A stretch of 64,000 bases of DNA from an uncultured Psychrobacter sp. (GCA_947495055.1 CANLXO010000008.1:1-64000); one strand, 5' to 3'; counted from the stretch's first letter, positions 45,826-55,557 are shown. The notes: generated by a model not told the origin, from the letters alone. Numbers and translations are program-made.

Positions 45826-45840
45826 TCAAGAACTGTGCCA
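45826..45840 (-). promoter_or_regulatory. Candidate sigma-54 promoter of glnK-amtB
   Basis: Read on the minus strand: TGGCAC AGTTC TTGA. This fits the sigma-54 pattern TGGCAC-N5-TTGC except for the last base (A for C), and the GG to GA spacing is the required 10 bases. It lies 71-85 bp before the glnK start. Sigma-54 control of glnK-amtB is standard under nitrogen limitation in enterics. Confidence 0.6.
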
Positions 45841-45898
45841 GAGCCTCTCAAGGGGGAGAGAGAGCGAGCAAATGGCTTATGATGACTACAAGATATAA

Positions 45899-45951
45899 TG
45901 CTTGTATAGACAGTGCTTGCGTTACTCAAACAAGCCTTATCTATACAAGCA
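45899..45951. promoter_or_regulatory. Nested inverted repeat upstream of glnK
   Basis: TGCTTGTATAGA (45899-45910) and TCTATACAAGCA (45940-45951) form a perfect 12-bp inverted repeat spaced by 29 bp. Inside it GCTTG and CAAGC form a second pair (45915-45935). It lies 60-130 bp upstream of the sigma-54-like promoter, the distance at which an NtrC-type activator would bind, but it does not match the NtrC consensus TGCACC...GGTGCA well. Could be a binding site for another regulator or a hairpin. The rest of 45756-46164 has no feature I can support. Confidence 0.45.
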
Positions 45952-46164
45952 AAATGACTCAACTTTCGACGTGAAAACAAAGAGTAGTTTATTATAACCA
46001 ACTTTTTGAACGCATGGGGAGGCTATCGAGTGACGATTTGCTAAAACATCACAGACCCTAACCTTATACATACGAGGGTAGAGATTGCTAGATAAGAGAA
46101 TACGCTTAGCCAATAACCACAGCCACGATATCGCTATGACAGCGATAGGCTTTAGAGATTAGAG

Positions 46165-47019
46165 CTAAGCTTTAGGATAGAGGAGGTACGGGGTTTTGGT
46201 GCTAATAAGTAGCTTTTCGGTATCGCTACCGCGTAGCAATTCGCGCAGGCGCGATTGACCAAAGGCTCCGCTCATAAGCAAACCAATATCATGCTCGCTT
46301 TGATAGTAGTTCAAGGCGGCGCTGACATCTCGGCTATCTAGTAGGGCTTTTTTGCAGCTGATACCTGCTTGTTTTAGACGCGCGTAAGCTTCACGCAGCG
46401 CATCACAGTTGGTAGTGTTTTCTTTGCCGACCATAACGATATGGATAGTCAATGCGCGCACAAGTGGCGTTTTGCATAGCCAATCTAGTAATTTATGAGA
46501 GGTGGCGCGATTATCAAAAGCAAAAAGCGCGGTAGTAGGGGGCAAAAATGGTGCATGAGTCACCAAAATGGGGCAGTGACTGAGTCGAATCAGTTGACTA
46601 AGCGTTGATTTACACGTCACATGGTGACCGATGACGATCAATTGTGACTTTTCATCGACATAATCGATACTTTGATTGAGGTTCTCGTGCCGATGCAGAG
46701 TATAAGTTTTACGCTTATGATGCTGCTGCTCACAATAAGCAGTAGCTTGATGCAAAAGCAGCTTGCCTTGTGCTTTGAGCTCACAATTACTTAAGTGCTC
46801 GTGGCTTGTGAACTGATCGAGCATAGCGCTTTCATTGTCAATAGTTAAGCAGCCTGAGTAATTCACTGCCGCTTTTTGTTGCAAGGTTGGCGCGGCATGC
46901 AATAGACCAATAGGCGCTTGCATACGCGAGGACGCCCACATACTGGCGTCCAATACCGCTTGCACATGATCAGGACAATCTAGGCAAGCGATGACACTGT
47001 CAGGTTTCAAATTACTCAT
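46165..47019 (-). CDS. Tandem universal stress protein
   Basis: A 284-aa UspA-like protein with two related halves (about 8-150 and 165-284). The first half opens SVIACLDCPDHVQAVLDASMWASSR and the second ALFAFDNRATSHKLLDWLC. The nucleotide-binding loops GHHVTCKSTLS and SGAFGQSRLRELLRGSDTE correspond to the GxxG-9x-GS(T/S) region; the second is the more complete. It follows the SulP transporter gene by 78 bp on the same strand, so it is probably cotranscribed and may regulate the transporter. Confidence 0.85.
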   Translation of the reverse strand: MSNLKPDSVIACLDCPDHVQAVLDASMWASSRMQAPIGLLHAAPTLQQKAAVNYSGCLTIDNESAMLDQFTSHEHLSNCELKAQGKLLLHQATAYCEQQHHKRKTYTLHRHENLNQSIDYVDEKSQLIVIGHHVTCKSTLSQLIRLSHCPILVTHAPFLPPTTALFAFDNRATSHKLLDWLCKTPLVRALTIHIVMVGKENTTNCDALREAYARLKQAGISCKKALLDSRDVSAALNYYQSEHDIGLLMSGAFGQSRLRELLRGSDTEKLLISTKTPYLLYPKA

Positions 47020-47097
47020 AAGACAACCACATCATTTTAATAAAATACGGTTAGGCTTCAGATATGTTTTGGATAGGCTCTAAGTACGTTTTAGGTT

Positions 47098-48597
47098 CTA
47101 ATCGAGCAAGCCAATATCGCGTCTATCATGCACCGAGAAGCGATCAATTAGGGTGCGACTGGCATTGTTTAATCCAACTACTTTGACATCTATACCCTCG
47201 CGTTGCAAGCGCATCACTAGCTTATCTAAAGTATCGACCGCGCTAACATCCCAAAAATGCGCTTGGCTGACATCAATCTCGATATTATCGAGCGCCTCTT
47301 TGCTATCAAAGCTATCGATAAACTGCGTGGTTGAAGCAAAGAATACCTGTCCTTGGACATAATAGTAGCGAGTGTTACTAGAGTCATCGTACTCACTATA
47401 TATGGTTAAGAATTGACCGATCTTGTTAGCAAAGGCAAGTGCAGATAACAGTACGCCAACACCGACCCCATAAGCTAAGTTATGAGTAAATACAGTCGTC
47501 AAAACTGTCGCTAACATCACAATATTAAAAGATATCGGATGAGTTTTGAACTCGCGGATAGACTGCCAGTTAAAGGTACCGATAGAGACCATAATCATAA
47601 CCGCTACAAGTGCGGCCATCGGAATCAGACTGACCCAATCACTCAAAAATACCACCATAATCAGCAGCACAACACCTGCAATCAACGCCGATAGACGCGT
47701 ACGTCCTCCTGACTTTACATTGATCACTGACTGCCCAATCATCGCACAGCCTGCCATACCGCCAAACGAGCCTGCTACGACGTTCGCAATACCTTGTCCA
47801 CGGCACTCGCGGTTTTTATCACTTGGGGTATCTGTTAGCTCATCGACAATAGTCGCTGTCATCATAGACTCAAGCAGACCGACGATAGCCAAAGCGACAG
47901 AATAAGGGGCAATAATAAGTAAAGTATTTAGGTTAAGTGGAATATCAGGCAGCAAAAACATTGGCAGTGTATCGGGTAGATCGCCCATATCACCAACGTT
48001 ACGAATATCAAGACCCATGTACATCGCCACTGCGGTTAGACCTACGATACAGATAAGCGGCGAGGGAATAATGCGACCAATCTTTGGCATCAGAGGAAAT
48101 AAGTAAATGATAGCAAGGCCAACTGCGGTCATAATATATACCGTCAAGCCGACGCGTTCGGTTGCAGGGTTTAGCTCTGGTATTTGCGCGGCAAAAATCA
48201 AAATCGCCAAAGCATTGACAAAGCCGATGACCACAGAGCGCGAGACAAAACGCATCAGATTACCCAGCTTTAAGATACCCATCACGATCTGAATCGCGCC
48301 GCATAATAACGTCGCTGCCAGTAAATATTGCAGGCCATGATCAGCAACCAGATCGACCATAAGTAGCGCCATCGCTCCTGTTGCTGCCGAAATCATTCCT
48401 GGTCGACCACCGACAAAACTGATGACCACCGCAATACAAAACGAGGCATACAACCCTACTTTGGGGTCAACGCCTGCGATGATAGAAAAAGCGATAGCTT
48501 CAGGAATCAATGCCAACGCCACCACTACACCTGATAGGATGTCGCCGCGAACGTTAGAGAACCATTCATCATGTACATTGGTATAAAAAGAGGTCAT
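47098..48597 (-). CDS. SulP/SLC26-family anion transporter with STAS domain
   Basis: A 499-aa SulP transporter with about 11-14 membrane helices. Near the start is [26 protein letters not shown], a family mark, followed by GLYASF and [28 protein letters not shown] domain ends it (about 405-499), with [23 protein letters not shown]. SulP proteins carry sulfate, bicarbonate or other anions; the substrate is not decided by sequence. Paired with a universal stress protein downstream. Confidence 0.9.
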   Translation of the reverse strand: MTSFYTNVHDEWFSNVRGDILSGVVVALALIPEAIAFSIIAGVDPKVGLYASFCIAVVISFVGGRPGMISAATGAMALLMVDLVADHGLQYLLAATLLCGAIQIVMGILKLGNLMRFVSRSVVIGFVNALAILIFAAQIPELNPATERVGLTVYIMTAVGLAIIYLFPLMPKIGRIIPSPLICIVGLTAVAMYMGLDIRNVGDMGDLPDTLPMFLLPDIPLNLNTLLIIAPYSVALAIVGLLESMMTATIVDELTDTPSDKNRECRGQGIANVVAGSFGGMAGCAMIGQSVINVKSGGRTRLSALIAGVVLLIMVVFLSDWVSLIPMAALVAVMIMVSIGTFNWQSIREFKTHPISFNIVMLATVLTTVFTHNLAYGVGVGVLLSALAFANKIGQFLTIYSEYDDSSNTRYYYVQGQVFFASTTQFIDSFDSKEALDNIEIDVSQAHFWDVSAVDTLDKLVMRLQREGIDVKVVGLNNASRTLIDRFSVHDRRDIGLLD

Positions 48598-48957
48598 AGG
48601 TCAACTACATACATTTGGAGGTAAAAAAGCACTCATCGAGTCAGAGTGAGGCATTTAAGGATTAAAAATAATAGCGCTCAAGGTCAGCGTCAAAAGATGA
48701 TTAGATAGTGTCTGATAAAAGTTGTGATGTGCTAAGATAAGCGCCTAAGCTTTCGCCCCAAATAGTACATAGGGACGTCAATACAAAAAATATGCGCATA
48801 ATAGCATAAAGTGATGACGTAGCTGTACCGAAATATGAACGACTACGTTATCTCACCAAGCGTCGTTATAGACAAGGCGTTGTCTTCTAAGTGATCAAAT
48901 TATCGTTGTTAAACTACTTCTGTTAAATTACTCTTGTTAAATTATTGAGGATTCTCT
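48598..48957. other. 360-bp intergenic region before murD
   Basis: It lies between the divergent sulP and murD genes. It contains a short degenerate tandem repeat at 48906-48946 (three units around TTGTTAAA-TTACTC) just before the murD start. No RNA gene or ORF is supported in it. Confidence 0.5.
48906..48946 (+). repeat. Degenerate tandem repeat upstream of murD
   Basis: TTGTTAAACTACTTC is followed by TGTTAAATTACTC and TTGTTAAATTATTG. It ends about a dozen bases before the murD ATG and abuts the GAGG ribosome site. Confidence 0.65.
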
Positions 48958-50370
48958 ATGAGCGCTGTTGCCGCTACCAAAAACTTACTTCATAAGGGCA
49001 GCGGCTTGCAAGTCGTCGTCGGTTTGGGACAGTCAGGATTATCCGCCGCGCGCTACCTAGCAGAGCAAGGCTATCAAGTGGCGGTGACCGATGCTCAAGC
49101 TACGCCTACGCTTGCCGATCAGTTGCCTAAGACAATTGAGATACGTCAGTTTGGTGCGATCGATGGCGAGCTATTGCTACAAGCGGCTCGCATTATTATT
49201 AGTCCAGGTATTGCTTTGGACGTAGAGGCTGTTGCTGGCGCGCGCCGCGCCAATATCCCTGTAGTCAGCGATATTCAGCTGTTTTGTGAGGCGTGTAGCG
49301 TACCGATTGTGGCGATTACCGGCTCTAATGCCAAGAGCACTGTGACCACTTTGGTTGGACAAATGGCAAGTGATGCTGGTATCAATGTCGGCGTTGGCGG
49401 TAACATTGGTGTACCAGCACTTAGTTTGCTTAGCAATACAGGTATGGCACTCGCTGTCCTTGAGCTCTCAAGCTTTCAATTAGAGACGGTTACCAACCTA
49501 GGCGCGCAAGTCGCTACGGTACTCAATATGTCACCTGATCATCTTGACCGTCACGGCGATATGCTGGGTTATCATCAGGCCAAGCACCGCATTTTTCAAG
49601 GCGCAAAGTCGGTGGTCATCAGCCGCGAAGATGCGCTCACTCGTCCGCTAGTAGCAGATAACTTGCCGCGTATTAGCACGGGTATTCATGCTCCTGACAA
49701 AGGTCAGTACGGTCTGATTACCGATCCTGATGGGCAAATTCATTTGGCGCGTGGCACTGAGCGCCTGCTACCTGCTGATAAATTACTCATCAAAGGTCGC
49801 CATAATTTACTCAACGCACAATCGGCTCTAGCACTCGGTGAGCTGGCAGGTATACCGTTAGAGAGTATGCTTAATACCTTGCAGCAATTTGGCGGCTTAG
49901 CGCATCGTTGTGAGTATATCGCTCAAGTTGCTGATATCGACTACTTTAACGATTCAAAGGGGACTAATATCGGCTCAACCATGGCAGCCATCGAAGGCTT
50001 GGGTGCAGTATATGCCCCAAAAGATGGCAAACTGCTATTGATATTAGGCGGTCAAGGTAAGGGTCAGCAGTTCGGCGAATTACGTCCTTTAATTAACAAG
50101 TATGTCAGTCAAATACTCTTTATCGGAGAGGACGCGGCGCTTATCGAAAAAGATTTACGCGCTGCAGGCTTAGATGAGGGAGTTGCCTTGCATCAGTGCC
50201 AAACCTTAGCAGGGGCTTTTAAGTGTATAGAGCCGATTACCCAGAGTAGTTTGTCACAAGTCCAAGCGGTATTATTGTCGCCTGCCTGTGCTAGTTTTGA
50301 TCAGTTTAGCGGTTACGCCGATCGTGGTGAGCAATTTGCCGCTTTAGTGCACAAACTTGAGCATAAATAA
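48958..50370 (+). CDS. murD: UDP-MurNAc-L-alanine--D-glutamate ligase
   Basis: Adds D-glutamate to UDP-MurNAc-L-Ala. N-terminal GLGQSGLSAARYL (Rossmann-like UDP-binding), P-loop ITGSNAKSTVTTLVGQ (GSNAKST, a variant also seen in Pseudomonas MurD), GVGGNIGVPAL, LNMSPDHLDRHGD and NDSKGTNIGSTMAAIEG. Length 470 aa. GAGG eight bases before the ATG. With ftsW it forms a two-gene fragment of the dcw cluster 13.8 kb from mraY. Confidence 0.96.
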   Translation: MSAVAATKNLLHKGSGLQVVVGLGQSGLSAARYLAEQGYQVAVTDAQATPTLADQLPKTIEIRQFGAIDGELLLQAARIIISPGIALDVEAVAGARRANIPVVSDIQLFCEACSVPIVAITGSNAKSTVTTLVGQMASDAGINVGVGGNIGVPALSLLSNTGMALAVLELSSFQLETVTNLGAQVATVLNMSPDHLDRHGDMLGYHQAKHRIFQGAKSVVISREDALTRPLVADNLPRISTGIHAPDKGQYGLITDPDGQIHLARGTERLLPADKLLIKGRHNLLNAQSALALGELAGIPLESMLNTLQQFGGLAHRCEYIAQVADIDYFNDSKGTNIGSTMAAIEGLGAVYAPKDGKLLLILGGQGKGQQFGELRPLINKYVSQILFIGEDAALIEKDLRAAGLDEGVALHQCQTLAGAFKCIEPITQSSLSQVQAVLLSPACASFDQFSGYADRGEQFAALVHKLEHK

Positions 50371-50423
50371 TTGTTTTGCTTATATATTGTTACTGTAGAT
50401 TGCAGCTACGGTCAGTTATAATC

Positions 50424-50492
50424 AAAGGCTCAAATTTGAATGGTGTTCTTACTTGAATCATGTTCTTAATTTGAACGACATTTTAATCCTAT
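50424..50492 (+). repeat. Degenerate tandem repeat upstream of ftsW
   Basis: Three related units around TTTGAATGGTGTTCTTAC, TTGAATCATGTTCTTAA and TTTGAACGACATTTTAA fill most of the murD-ftsW gap. They may affect the ftsW start region, which has no clear Shine-Dalgarno. Confidence 0.5.
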
Positions 50493-50501
50493 TTTTAAAC
50501 G

Positions 50502-51746
50502 GTGGCGTTTTTTAAGCGTCGTGTTCCTTGTTTGCTTGTGTACCCAAATATTATGGCGCTCTCCTTTTTCTCTCGCTCAAATCGTCAATCATCCGCTACG
50601 CGTTCAGATGGTGTCCTGTCTATGCCCTCAGCGGGCGCAATTTTGCTCGCGAGTGTTGGCTGTATGCTGGTGTTTAGTTTGTTGATGGTGGCCTCAGCCT
50701 CCATTCCTTATGCGCTAAGCCGCGGTATGACAGAGCTGCACTTTTTTACCAATCAGCTGACTTATATCGGTATCGGTTTAGTTGCCGCCGCTTTGCCTTA
50801 TTATTTTGTACCGCTCAAAACCTTGTACAAGACTGAGACGCAGTTTTTGCTGCTGGCGATTACAGGCTTGTTGCTCTTAGCAACCTTGTTTAGTACGCCT
50901 GTGAACGGCGCCAAACGCTGGCTGGATTTGGGTGTGATCAACTTTCAGGTCGCAGAGCTTGCCAAACTGGTGATGATTGTCTTTGTGTCAGATTTTGTAG
51001 TGCGTCGCTCCTTTGAAGTGCGCAACGGTTGGGATGGCTTTTTACGTATTATTTTAGTCGTTGGGATGATCACGATATTCTTGTTATTACAGCCAGATTT
51101 TGGCTCCTTTGTGGTTATTTTAGGCACAGTATTCGCGATTTTTTATATTGCAGGCGCGCCTTACAAGCAGTTTTTGGCGCTAGGGGCTGTCGCTGTTGGC
51201 GGCGTTATTTTGATGGTGACGACAGCTCAGTATCGTTTGGTACGGGTCATGTCGTTTCTTGATCCATTTGATGACGTGCAAGATACGGATTACCAATTGG
51301 CGCGTAGTTTGATCGCTTTTGGCCGTGGTCAGTTCACAGGGGTCGGCTACGGCGAAAGCGTGCAAAAGCTGTCGCATTTACCCGAAGCCCATACCGACTT
51401 TTTATTAGCCATTACGGGTGAGGAACTTGGTTTTGTCGGCGTTACGATGATTTTGTTGTTAGAGGCATTGATTATCGGTAGCGCGATGCGTATTAGCTAC
51501 AACGCGCTCAAACGCAATCAGATGCGTATGAGTTATACGGCGTTCGGTATTGGGGTGGTGTTTATTGCGCAGACCATTATCAATGCGGCGATGAATATGG
51601 GCGCGATTCCAACCAAAGGTTTGACCATGCCATTTTTTAGTTATGGCGGCTCCTCCATGCTGATCAGCTTAGTGATGGTCGCTTTGTTGCTTAAAATTCA
51701 TAGAGAAAGCCCGAATATCGAAAAGAGTCAGGGACGTTATTACTAA
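50502..51746 (+). CDS. ftsW: Septal peptidoglycan glycosyltransferase FtsW
   Basis: SEDS-family glycosyltransferase of the divisome, partner of FtsI. Ten hydrophobic helices. Conserved stretches are NGAKRWLDLG, FQVAELAKLVMIVF, LLLQPDFGSFVVI, YQLARSLIAFGRGQFTGVGYGES, LPEAHTDFLLAITGEELGF and PTKGLTMPFFSYGGSSML. Length 414 aa with the GTG at 50502; the ATG at 50553 (17 codons later) is equally plausible because neither has a good ribosome site. The usual next gene, murG, does not follow. Confidence 0.94.
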   Translation: MAFFKRRVPCLLVYPNIMALSFFSRSNRQSSATRSDGVLSMPSAGAILLASVGCMLVFSLLMVASASIPYALSRGMTELHFFTNQLTYIGIGLVAAALPYYFVPLKTLYKTETQFLLLAITGLLLLATLFSTPVNGAKRWLDLGVINFQVAELAKLVMIVFVSDFVVRRSFEVRNGWDGFLRIILVVGMITIFLLLQPDFGSFVVILGTVFAIFYIAGAPYKQFLALGAVAVGGVILMVTTAQYRLVRVMSFLDPFDDVQDTDYQLARSLIAFGRGQFTGVGYGESVQKLSHLPEAHTDFLLAITGEELGFVGVTMILLLEALIIGSAMRISYNALKRNQMRMSYTAFGIGVVFIAQTIINAAMNMGAIPTKGLTMPFFSYGGSSMLISLVMVALLLKIHRESPNIEKSQGRYY

Positions 51747-51782
51747 GTACGATCAAATCACTAAGGTCAATCAAATATCAAG

Positions 51783-51807
51783 AACGTCGCAATAAGCGAC
51801 GTTTTTT
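51783..51807 (+). terminator. Terminator after ftsW
   Basis: Perfect 8-bp stem AACGTCGC / GCGACGTT, 5-base loop, followed by a T-run. Confidence 0.92.
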
Positions 51808-51833
51808 GTTTAATAGTAGAGCAGTTATGATAA

Positions 51834-52808
51834 TTAAGACGTTCGATCGGTGTGTAAAGGCAGAGCTATATGCTGCTGACCATGCAGGGCTGCATTGTCC
51901 CATTGAGCGATGGCTTGTTTAAGCATACGATCTGGCGTATCGACGTCTACAGGTTGTTGCTTTAACAGCTGCAAGGCAAGTGTAATCAGAGCACTAGGGT
52001 TGCGAGTGTCAATAGGCTGGGCAAGGTTTTGTTTGGAGAGTTTTTGTCCATCAGCATGACAGATTAGCGGCAGATGATACCACTGCTCGATAGCGGGCAG
52101 ATTTGCTGCATTTAAAATACTAATTTGAGCACTCGTCATCGGTAGAATATCTAAGCCGCGCATAATATGAGTGACGCCTTGCAATCCATCATCAATACTC
52201 GCCGCCAAAATATAATTAATCATCCCATTCTGGCGCCGCGCTACCATATCTCCAAGCACCTGCTGCGGATTGGCCCACTGCATACCTTGAATACCATCTC
52301 TAAAGCCTATGGCATAATTAGGCAGTTGCAGGCGCAGCTTATGCTGATCGCGCGCAAGATTGGCAGTGATGCAGCACCGTGGGTAGCGTTGTCTATAATG
52401 CAGTTTGTCATTAGCACCAAAGTTATCATTTTGACTAGCTTGCTCTTTTAATGATATCTGCTCTTGCCAGTAGTGCTCTAATGTTTTACGAGAACACTGG
52501 CAACCGTAGGTGAGCGGCTTTAGCGACGAGGATAAGTAGTCGTTGTATATATCAACACGCTCAGATTGATAAACGATATCACCGTCCCACAGCATTCCGA
52601 GCATCTCAAGATCCATGATAATCTGCTCACTAAACTGAGTAGAACAGCGCGCAGTATCGGTATCTTCAATACGCAGCAGCCATTTGCCGCCTAGCGACTT
52701 AATATGGCAATAGCTGGCTAGTGCAGTCGTCAATGAACCTAAATGCAGCTCACCTGTTGGTGAGGGCGCAAAGCGTCCAATAGGGGGTATGGACGGTAAA
52801 TCAAGCAT
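51834..52808 (-). CDS. gluQ: Glutamyl-Q tRNA(Asp) synthetase
   Basis: Truncated GluRS paralogue that attaches glutamate to queuosine 34 of tRNA-Asp. [13 protein letters not shown] near residue 13 is the HIGH region, KLSKQ near 262 replaces KMSKS, and [12 protein letters not shown] carries part of the zinc site. The anticodon-binding domain of GluRS is absent, as expected. Length 324 aa from the ATG at 52808 (a TTG two codons earlier is possible). It follows dksA on the same strand, the classic dksA-gluQ pairing. Confidence 0.92.
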   Translation of the reverse strand: MLDLPSIPPIGRFAPSPTGELHLGSLTTALASYCHIKSLGGKWLLRIEDTDTARCSTQFSEQIIMDLEMLGMLWDGDIVYQSERVDIYNDYLSSSLKPLTYGCQCSRKTLEHYWQEQISLKEQASQNDNFGANDKLHYRQRYPRCCITANLARDQHKLRLQLPNYAIGFRDGIQGMQWANPQQVLGDMVARRQNGMINYILAASIDDGLQGVTHIMRGLDILPMTSAQISILNAANLPAIEQWYHLPLICHADGQKLSKQNLAQPIDTRNPSALITLALQLLKQQPVDVDTPDRMLKQAIAQWDNAALHGQQHIALPLHTDRTS

Positions 52809-52872
52809 AGTCAATACTCAAAATATAGAAGTGATTGTCTGATAAAGCAAAAGTAGAAGCATGCAGCGCAAA

Positions 52873-52898
52873 CGAGCGACTAATCATATAGTCGCTCG
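52873..52898 (-). terminator. Strong hairpin between dksA and gluQ
   Basis: CGAGCGACTA / TAGTCGCTCG, a 10-bp perfect stem with a 6-base loop. On the minus strand it is followed by only three Ts, so it is a leaky terminator or processing site that could lower gluQ expression relative to dksA. An 11-bp direct repeat CTTTAGGGTTT (52901-52911 and 52917-52927) lies beside it. Confidence 0.6.
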
Positions 52899-52952
52899 CT
52901 CTTTAGGGTTTAGTTACTTTAGGGTTTGGATGCTATAAGAGAATTAAACGCG

Positions 52953-53393
52953 TTACACGTGCCCCTGATTTTGGCGCTCTTTGATCTCTGAGAGCGTTTT
53001 GCAATCGATACACTGAGTCGCTGTCGGACGTGCCTCTAAGCGGCGCAGGCCAATCTCAACACCGCAGGTATCACAGAATCCATAATCGTCATTTTCGATT
53101 TCAGCCATGGATTTGTCTATTTTGCGAATCAGCTTGCGCTCACGGTCGCGAGTACGTAGCGCTAGGGCGAACTCCTCTTCTTGAGTGGCGCGATCGTTAA
53201 TATCTGGCATAGCGCTTGACTCATCTTGGATATAAGTCTTAGTGCGATCCGCTTCACCGATAAGCTGGCTTTTCCAGTCTAACAAAATAGCTTTAAAATG
53301 CTCTAACTGAGCATCGGACATGTATTCTTCATCTTTTGCAGGTACATAAGGGGTGAATTTTACATCACTTTGATCTGTGGGCAGAGTGGTCAT
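52953..53393 (-). CDS. dksA: RNA polymerase-binding regulator DksA
   Basis: Binds RNA polymerase in the secondary channel and works with ppGpp. A variable 25-residue start is followed by a coiled coil whose tip carries PDINDRATQEEEFAL. The C-terminal zinc finger has all four cysteines (FCDTCGVE...CIDCKTL) and the RRLEARPTA segment. Length 146 aa, close to the E. coli protein (151). Upstream of gluQ. Confidence 0.97.
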   Translation of the reverse strand: MTTLPTDQSDVKFTPYVPAKDEEYMSDAQLEHFKAILLDWKSQLIGEADRTKTYIQDESSAMPDINDRATQEEEFALALRTRDRERKLIRKIDKSMAEIENDDYGFCDTCGVEIGLRRLEARPTATQCIDCKTLSEIKERQNQGHV

Positions 53394-53675
53394 ATAAGTA
53401 TCCTACTTATCCAAATTGATTCAATAAAACGACTTGTCATACAAGGCGTTATAAACTTGCCAAACGTTATCTATCTTCCATTACAAAACGTTTTGTATCT
53501 ATGCACAAGGTGCAAGAGTTAGCGGTATAAATGAGGCCTAATAATCAAGTCTCAATAGTGCTTTAACTTATTCTTTTTATTGAAGCTGTTTTATTTAAGC
53601 CGATTGTAACCAAAATACAGTAAGCGGCGGTGTTACTTTTTATAGTGTTTTTTAGACAAAATTATTGTCAGCAAA
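53394..53675. other. Intergenic region upstream of dksA
   Basis: AT-rich 282 bp between the dksA start and the end of cpdA, on the minus strand. It likely holds the dksA promoter. I see no supported ORF or RNA. Confidence 0.4.
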
Positions 53676-54527
53676 TTAAGTATCTAATCTTTTCACCCAG
53701 CTTACAAGCCGCCCATTGTTATCAAGTTGCAACCAGCGATAACCAGGCATTGCCTGTGTATCATAAGCAAAATCATCATTGAATGGTTTGAACTGATAGC
53801 AAGTAGAGGGCGTACTATAAACAGTAACCTCTTGATGATAGCGAATCTGCTCTTGATGATTATGACCGCTAATAACAGCCTGTATGTGTCTAAAAGCAGC
53901 TAAGCTGTCCCAAAACGCCTTTGTGTTTTGTGCCATATGCGCGTCTATCCACTGAGATTGAATAGGCAGAACATGATGATGTACAGCAATAACTGCAGGC
54001 TTAGAACAACGAGCTAATTGCTCTGACACCCAAGCGATATCTGTATCATCAATATAACCCGCTACTTGACCGGGCACTGACGAGTCTAGTAGCAGTAGCT
54101 GCCAATATTCTGACTCGATTAAATGACGACTAAGTAGTCGTGGATCAGCAGGTTGAGCGATAAGTTTACGCTCATAAAAGGGCAGGTCATGACCGAGCTC
54201 ATTGGTCACATCATGGTTGCCTGCGATGCACGCAAATGGAATATCAGTCGCTTGCAATACATCAAAGATATGATCGTATGTCGCCGTTTTGACTTCACTA
54301 ACCAAATCGCCAGTCACCACAATCAAGTCGCAGCGTATCGCTTCACCAAGCGCTTGTTTGACAACGGCCTCAAAGCTTTGTTTACAAGTAAGATGACTTT
54401 TAGATGCGGTGTTTTGAACCTCAGTATTCGCTGTTGCAGAGACATCTGATAAATGTAGGTCAGTAATCTGCAGCACATTTAGAGTATCATCTGGGGTGCT
54501 GATCTTACGAGCAGGGTAGCTTGGCAT
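53676..54527 (-). CDS. cpdA: 3',5'-cAMP phosphodiesterase CpdA-like
   Basis: Class III metallophosphoesterase. The metal-binding blocks are QITDLHLSD (D-x-H), VVTGDLVSE (GD), CIAGNHDVT (GNHD), HHHVLPIQS and SGHNHQEQ (GHxH). This is the CpdA arrangement of cAMP phosphodiesterases; other small nucleotides cannot be excluded. 283 aa from the ATG at 54527. The frame is open to 54557, but the extra ten residues look unlike a start and neither site has a strong Shine-Dalgarno. Confidence 0.85.
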   Translation of the reverse strand: MPSYPARKISTPDDTLNVLQITDLHLSDVSATANTEVQNTASKSHLTCKQSFEAVVKQALGEAIRCDLIVVTGDLVSEVKTATYDHIFDVLQATDIPFACIAGNHDVTNELGHDLPFYERKLIAQPADPRLLSRHLIESEYWQLLLLDSSVPGQVAGYIDDTDIAWVSEQLARCSKPAVIAVHHHVLPIQSQWIDAHMAQNTKAFWDSLAAFRHIQAVISGHNHQEQIRYHQEVTVYSTPSTCYQFKPFNDDFAYDTQAMPGYRWLQLDNNGRLVSWVKRLDT

Positions 54528-54692
54528 AGCGTCAGTCCCATTGAGGATAAATATCATTTGTCTAAATAAGGTCTATATTCTTTAAACAGAAATTTATAAC
54601 ATATCAGGCAATAAACCTCTAGTAGTATCTATCAAATAAAGTTGGTTACACTATACGCTTAGCTAAAATGAACTTATTCATAAACCATTTTA

Positions 54693-55496
54693 TTACGACT
54701 TTGAAAGTGTAAACTTTGAGACAACTAACGCTAAAAAGAACAGGATCGCTAGTATCAAAACAATCGACAGTCCTGTCTGTATATCGAGCCATATGCTGCC
54801 CCAAACGCCCAGTGTAACGCCTACTTGCGCAATGATGAGTGACAAGATAACCATTTGCTTGGGCGTTGCTGACCATAGGCGCGCGGTTAATGCTGGCAAT
54901 ACCAATAAACCGCTAATTAACAGGCTACCGACCGCTTGCAAGGCAATAGCGCAAAACCCTGCTAATAATCCCATAAAGAATAAGCGCTGGCGAGTAGGGT
55001 TAATGCCTTGAATGCGAGCGAGTGCTTCGTGTGTTGCCAGCTTAATTTGGGCAGGCCAGATATAGCTAAGTAGCGCAAGTCCAATAACGACGCTACCGCC
55101 AATCACAGGTAAATCAAGCCAATCAAGCTCCAGCAAATTACCAAATAAGAATCCTAATACATTGGCCTGCTGATCGGTCATTTGAGTCAGCGTCAGCAGC
55201 CCCAAGCATAGTAGCGATACTGCAACTACTGCTAGTACCGCATCCACTGGCAAGCGCTCATCATCAATGAGCACCAACCCTATAACGACTAGCACACTCA
55301 CCAGAGCAATACCTACGCCCATAGGCAGCTGCCAGAGCACCGCAAGCGCTACGCCAAGCAAGGTACCATGCGCTAAGGCATCAGCAAAGAATGCCATACG
55401 CCGCCATAACACTAAGCAACCGAGCGGCGCTGACAAGAGCGCTAATATACTGCCAGCAATCCAAGCAGGAGCAATAATGGCCAACCAAGCAGTCAT
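54693..55496 (-). CDS. znuB: Zinc ABC transporter permease ZnuB
   Basis: A 267-aa ABC-3 family permease with about eight hydrophobic segments. Family marks are GCLVLWRRMAFFADALAHGTLLGVAL at the N-terminal half and GLLISGLLVLPALTARLW near 180. It forms the membrane channel of the ZnuABC zinc uptake system with the ATPase ZnuC (61 bp upstream) and the binding protein ZnuA. It is the last gene of the zur-znuC-znuB run. Confidence 0.94.
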   Translation of the reverse strand: MTAWLAIIAPAWIAGSILALLSAPLGCLVLWRRMAFFADALAHGTLLGVALAVLWQLPMGVGIALVSVLVVIGLVLIDDERLPVDAVLAVVAVSLLCLGLLTLTQMTDQQANVLGFLFGNLLELDWLDLPVIGGSVVIGLALLSYIWPAQIKLATHEALARIQGINPTRQRLFFMGLLAGFCAIALQAVGSLLISGLLVLPALTARLWSATPKQMVILSLIIAQVGVTLGVWGSIWLDIQTGLSIVLILAILFFLALVVSKFTLSKS

Positions 55497-55557
55497 AAGC
55501 GATGTCCATTAATAAGGGGTAAATGGTTTTAAAAAGGTATTTTAAATACAAAAAACA

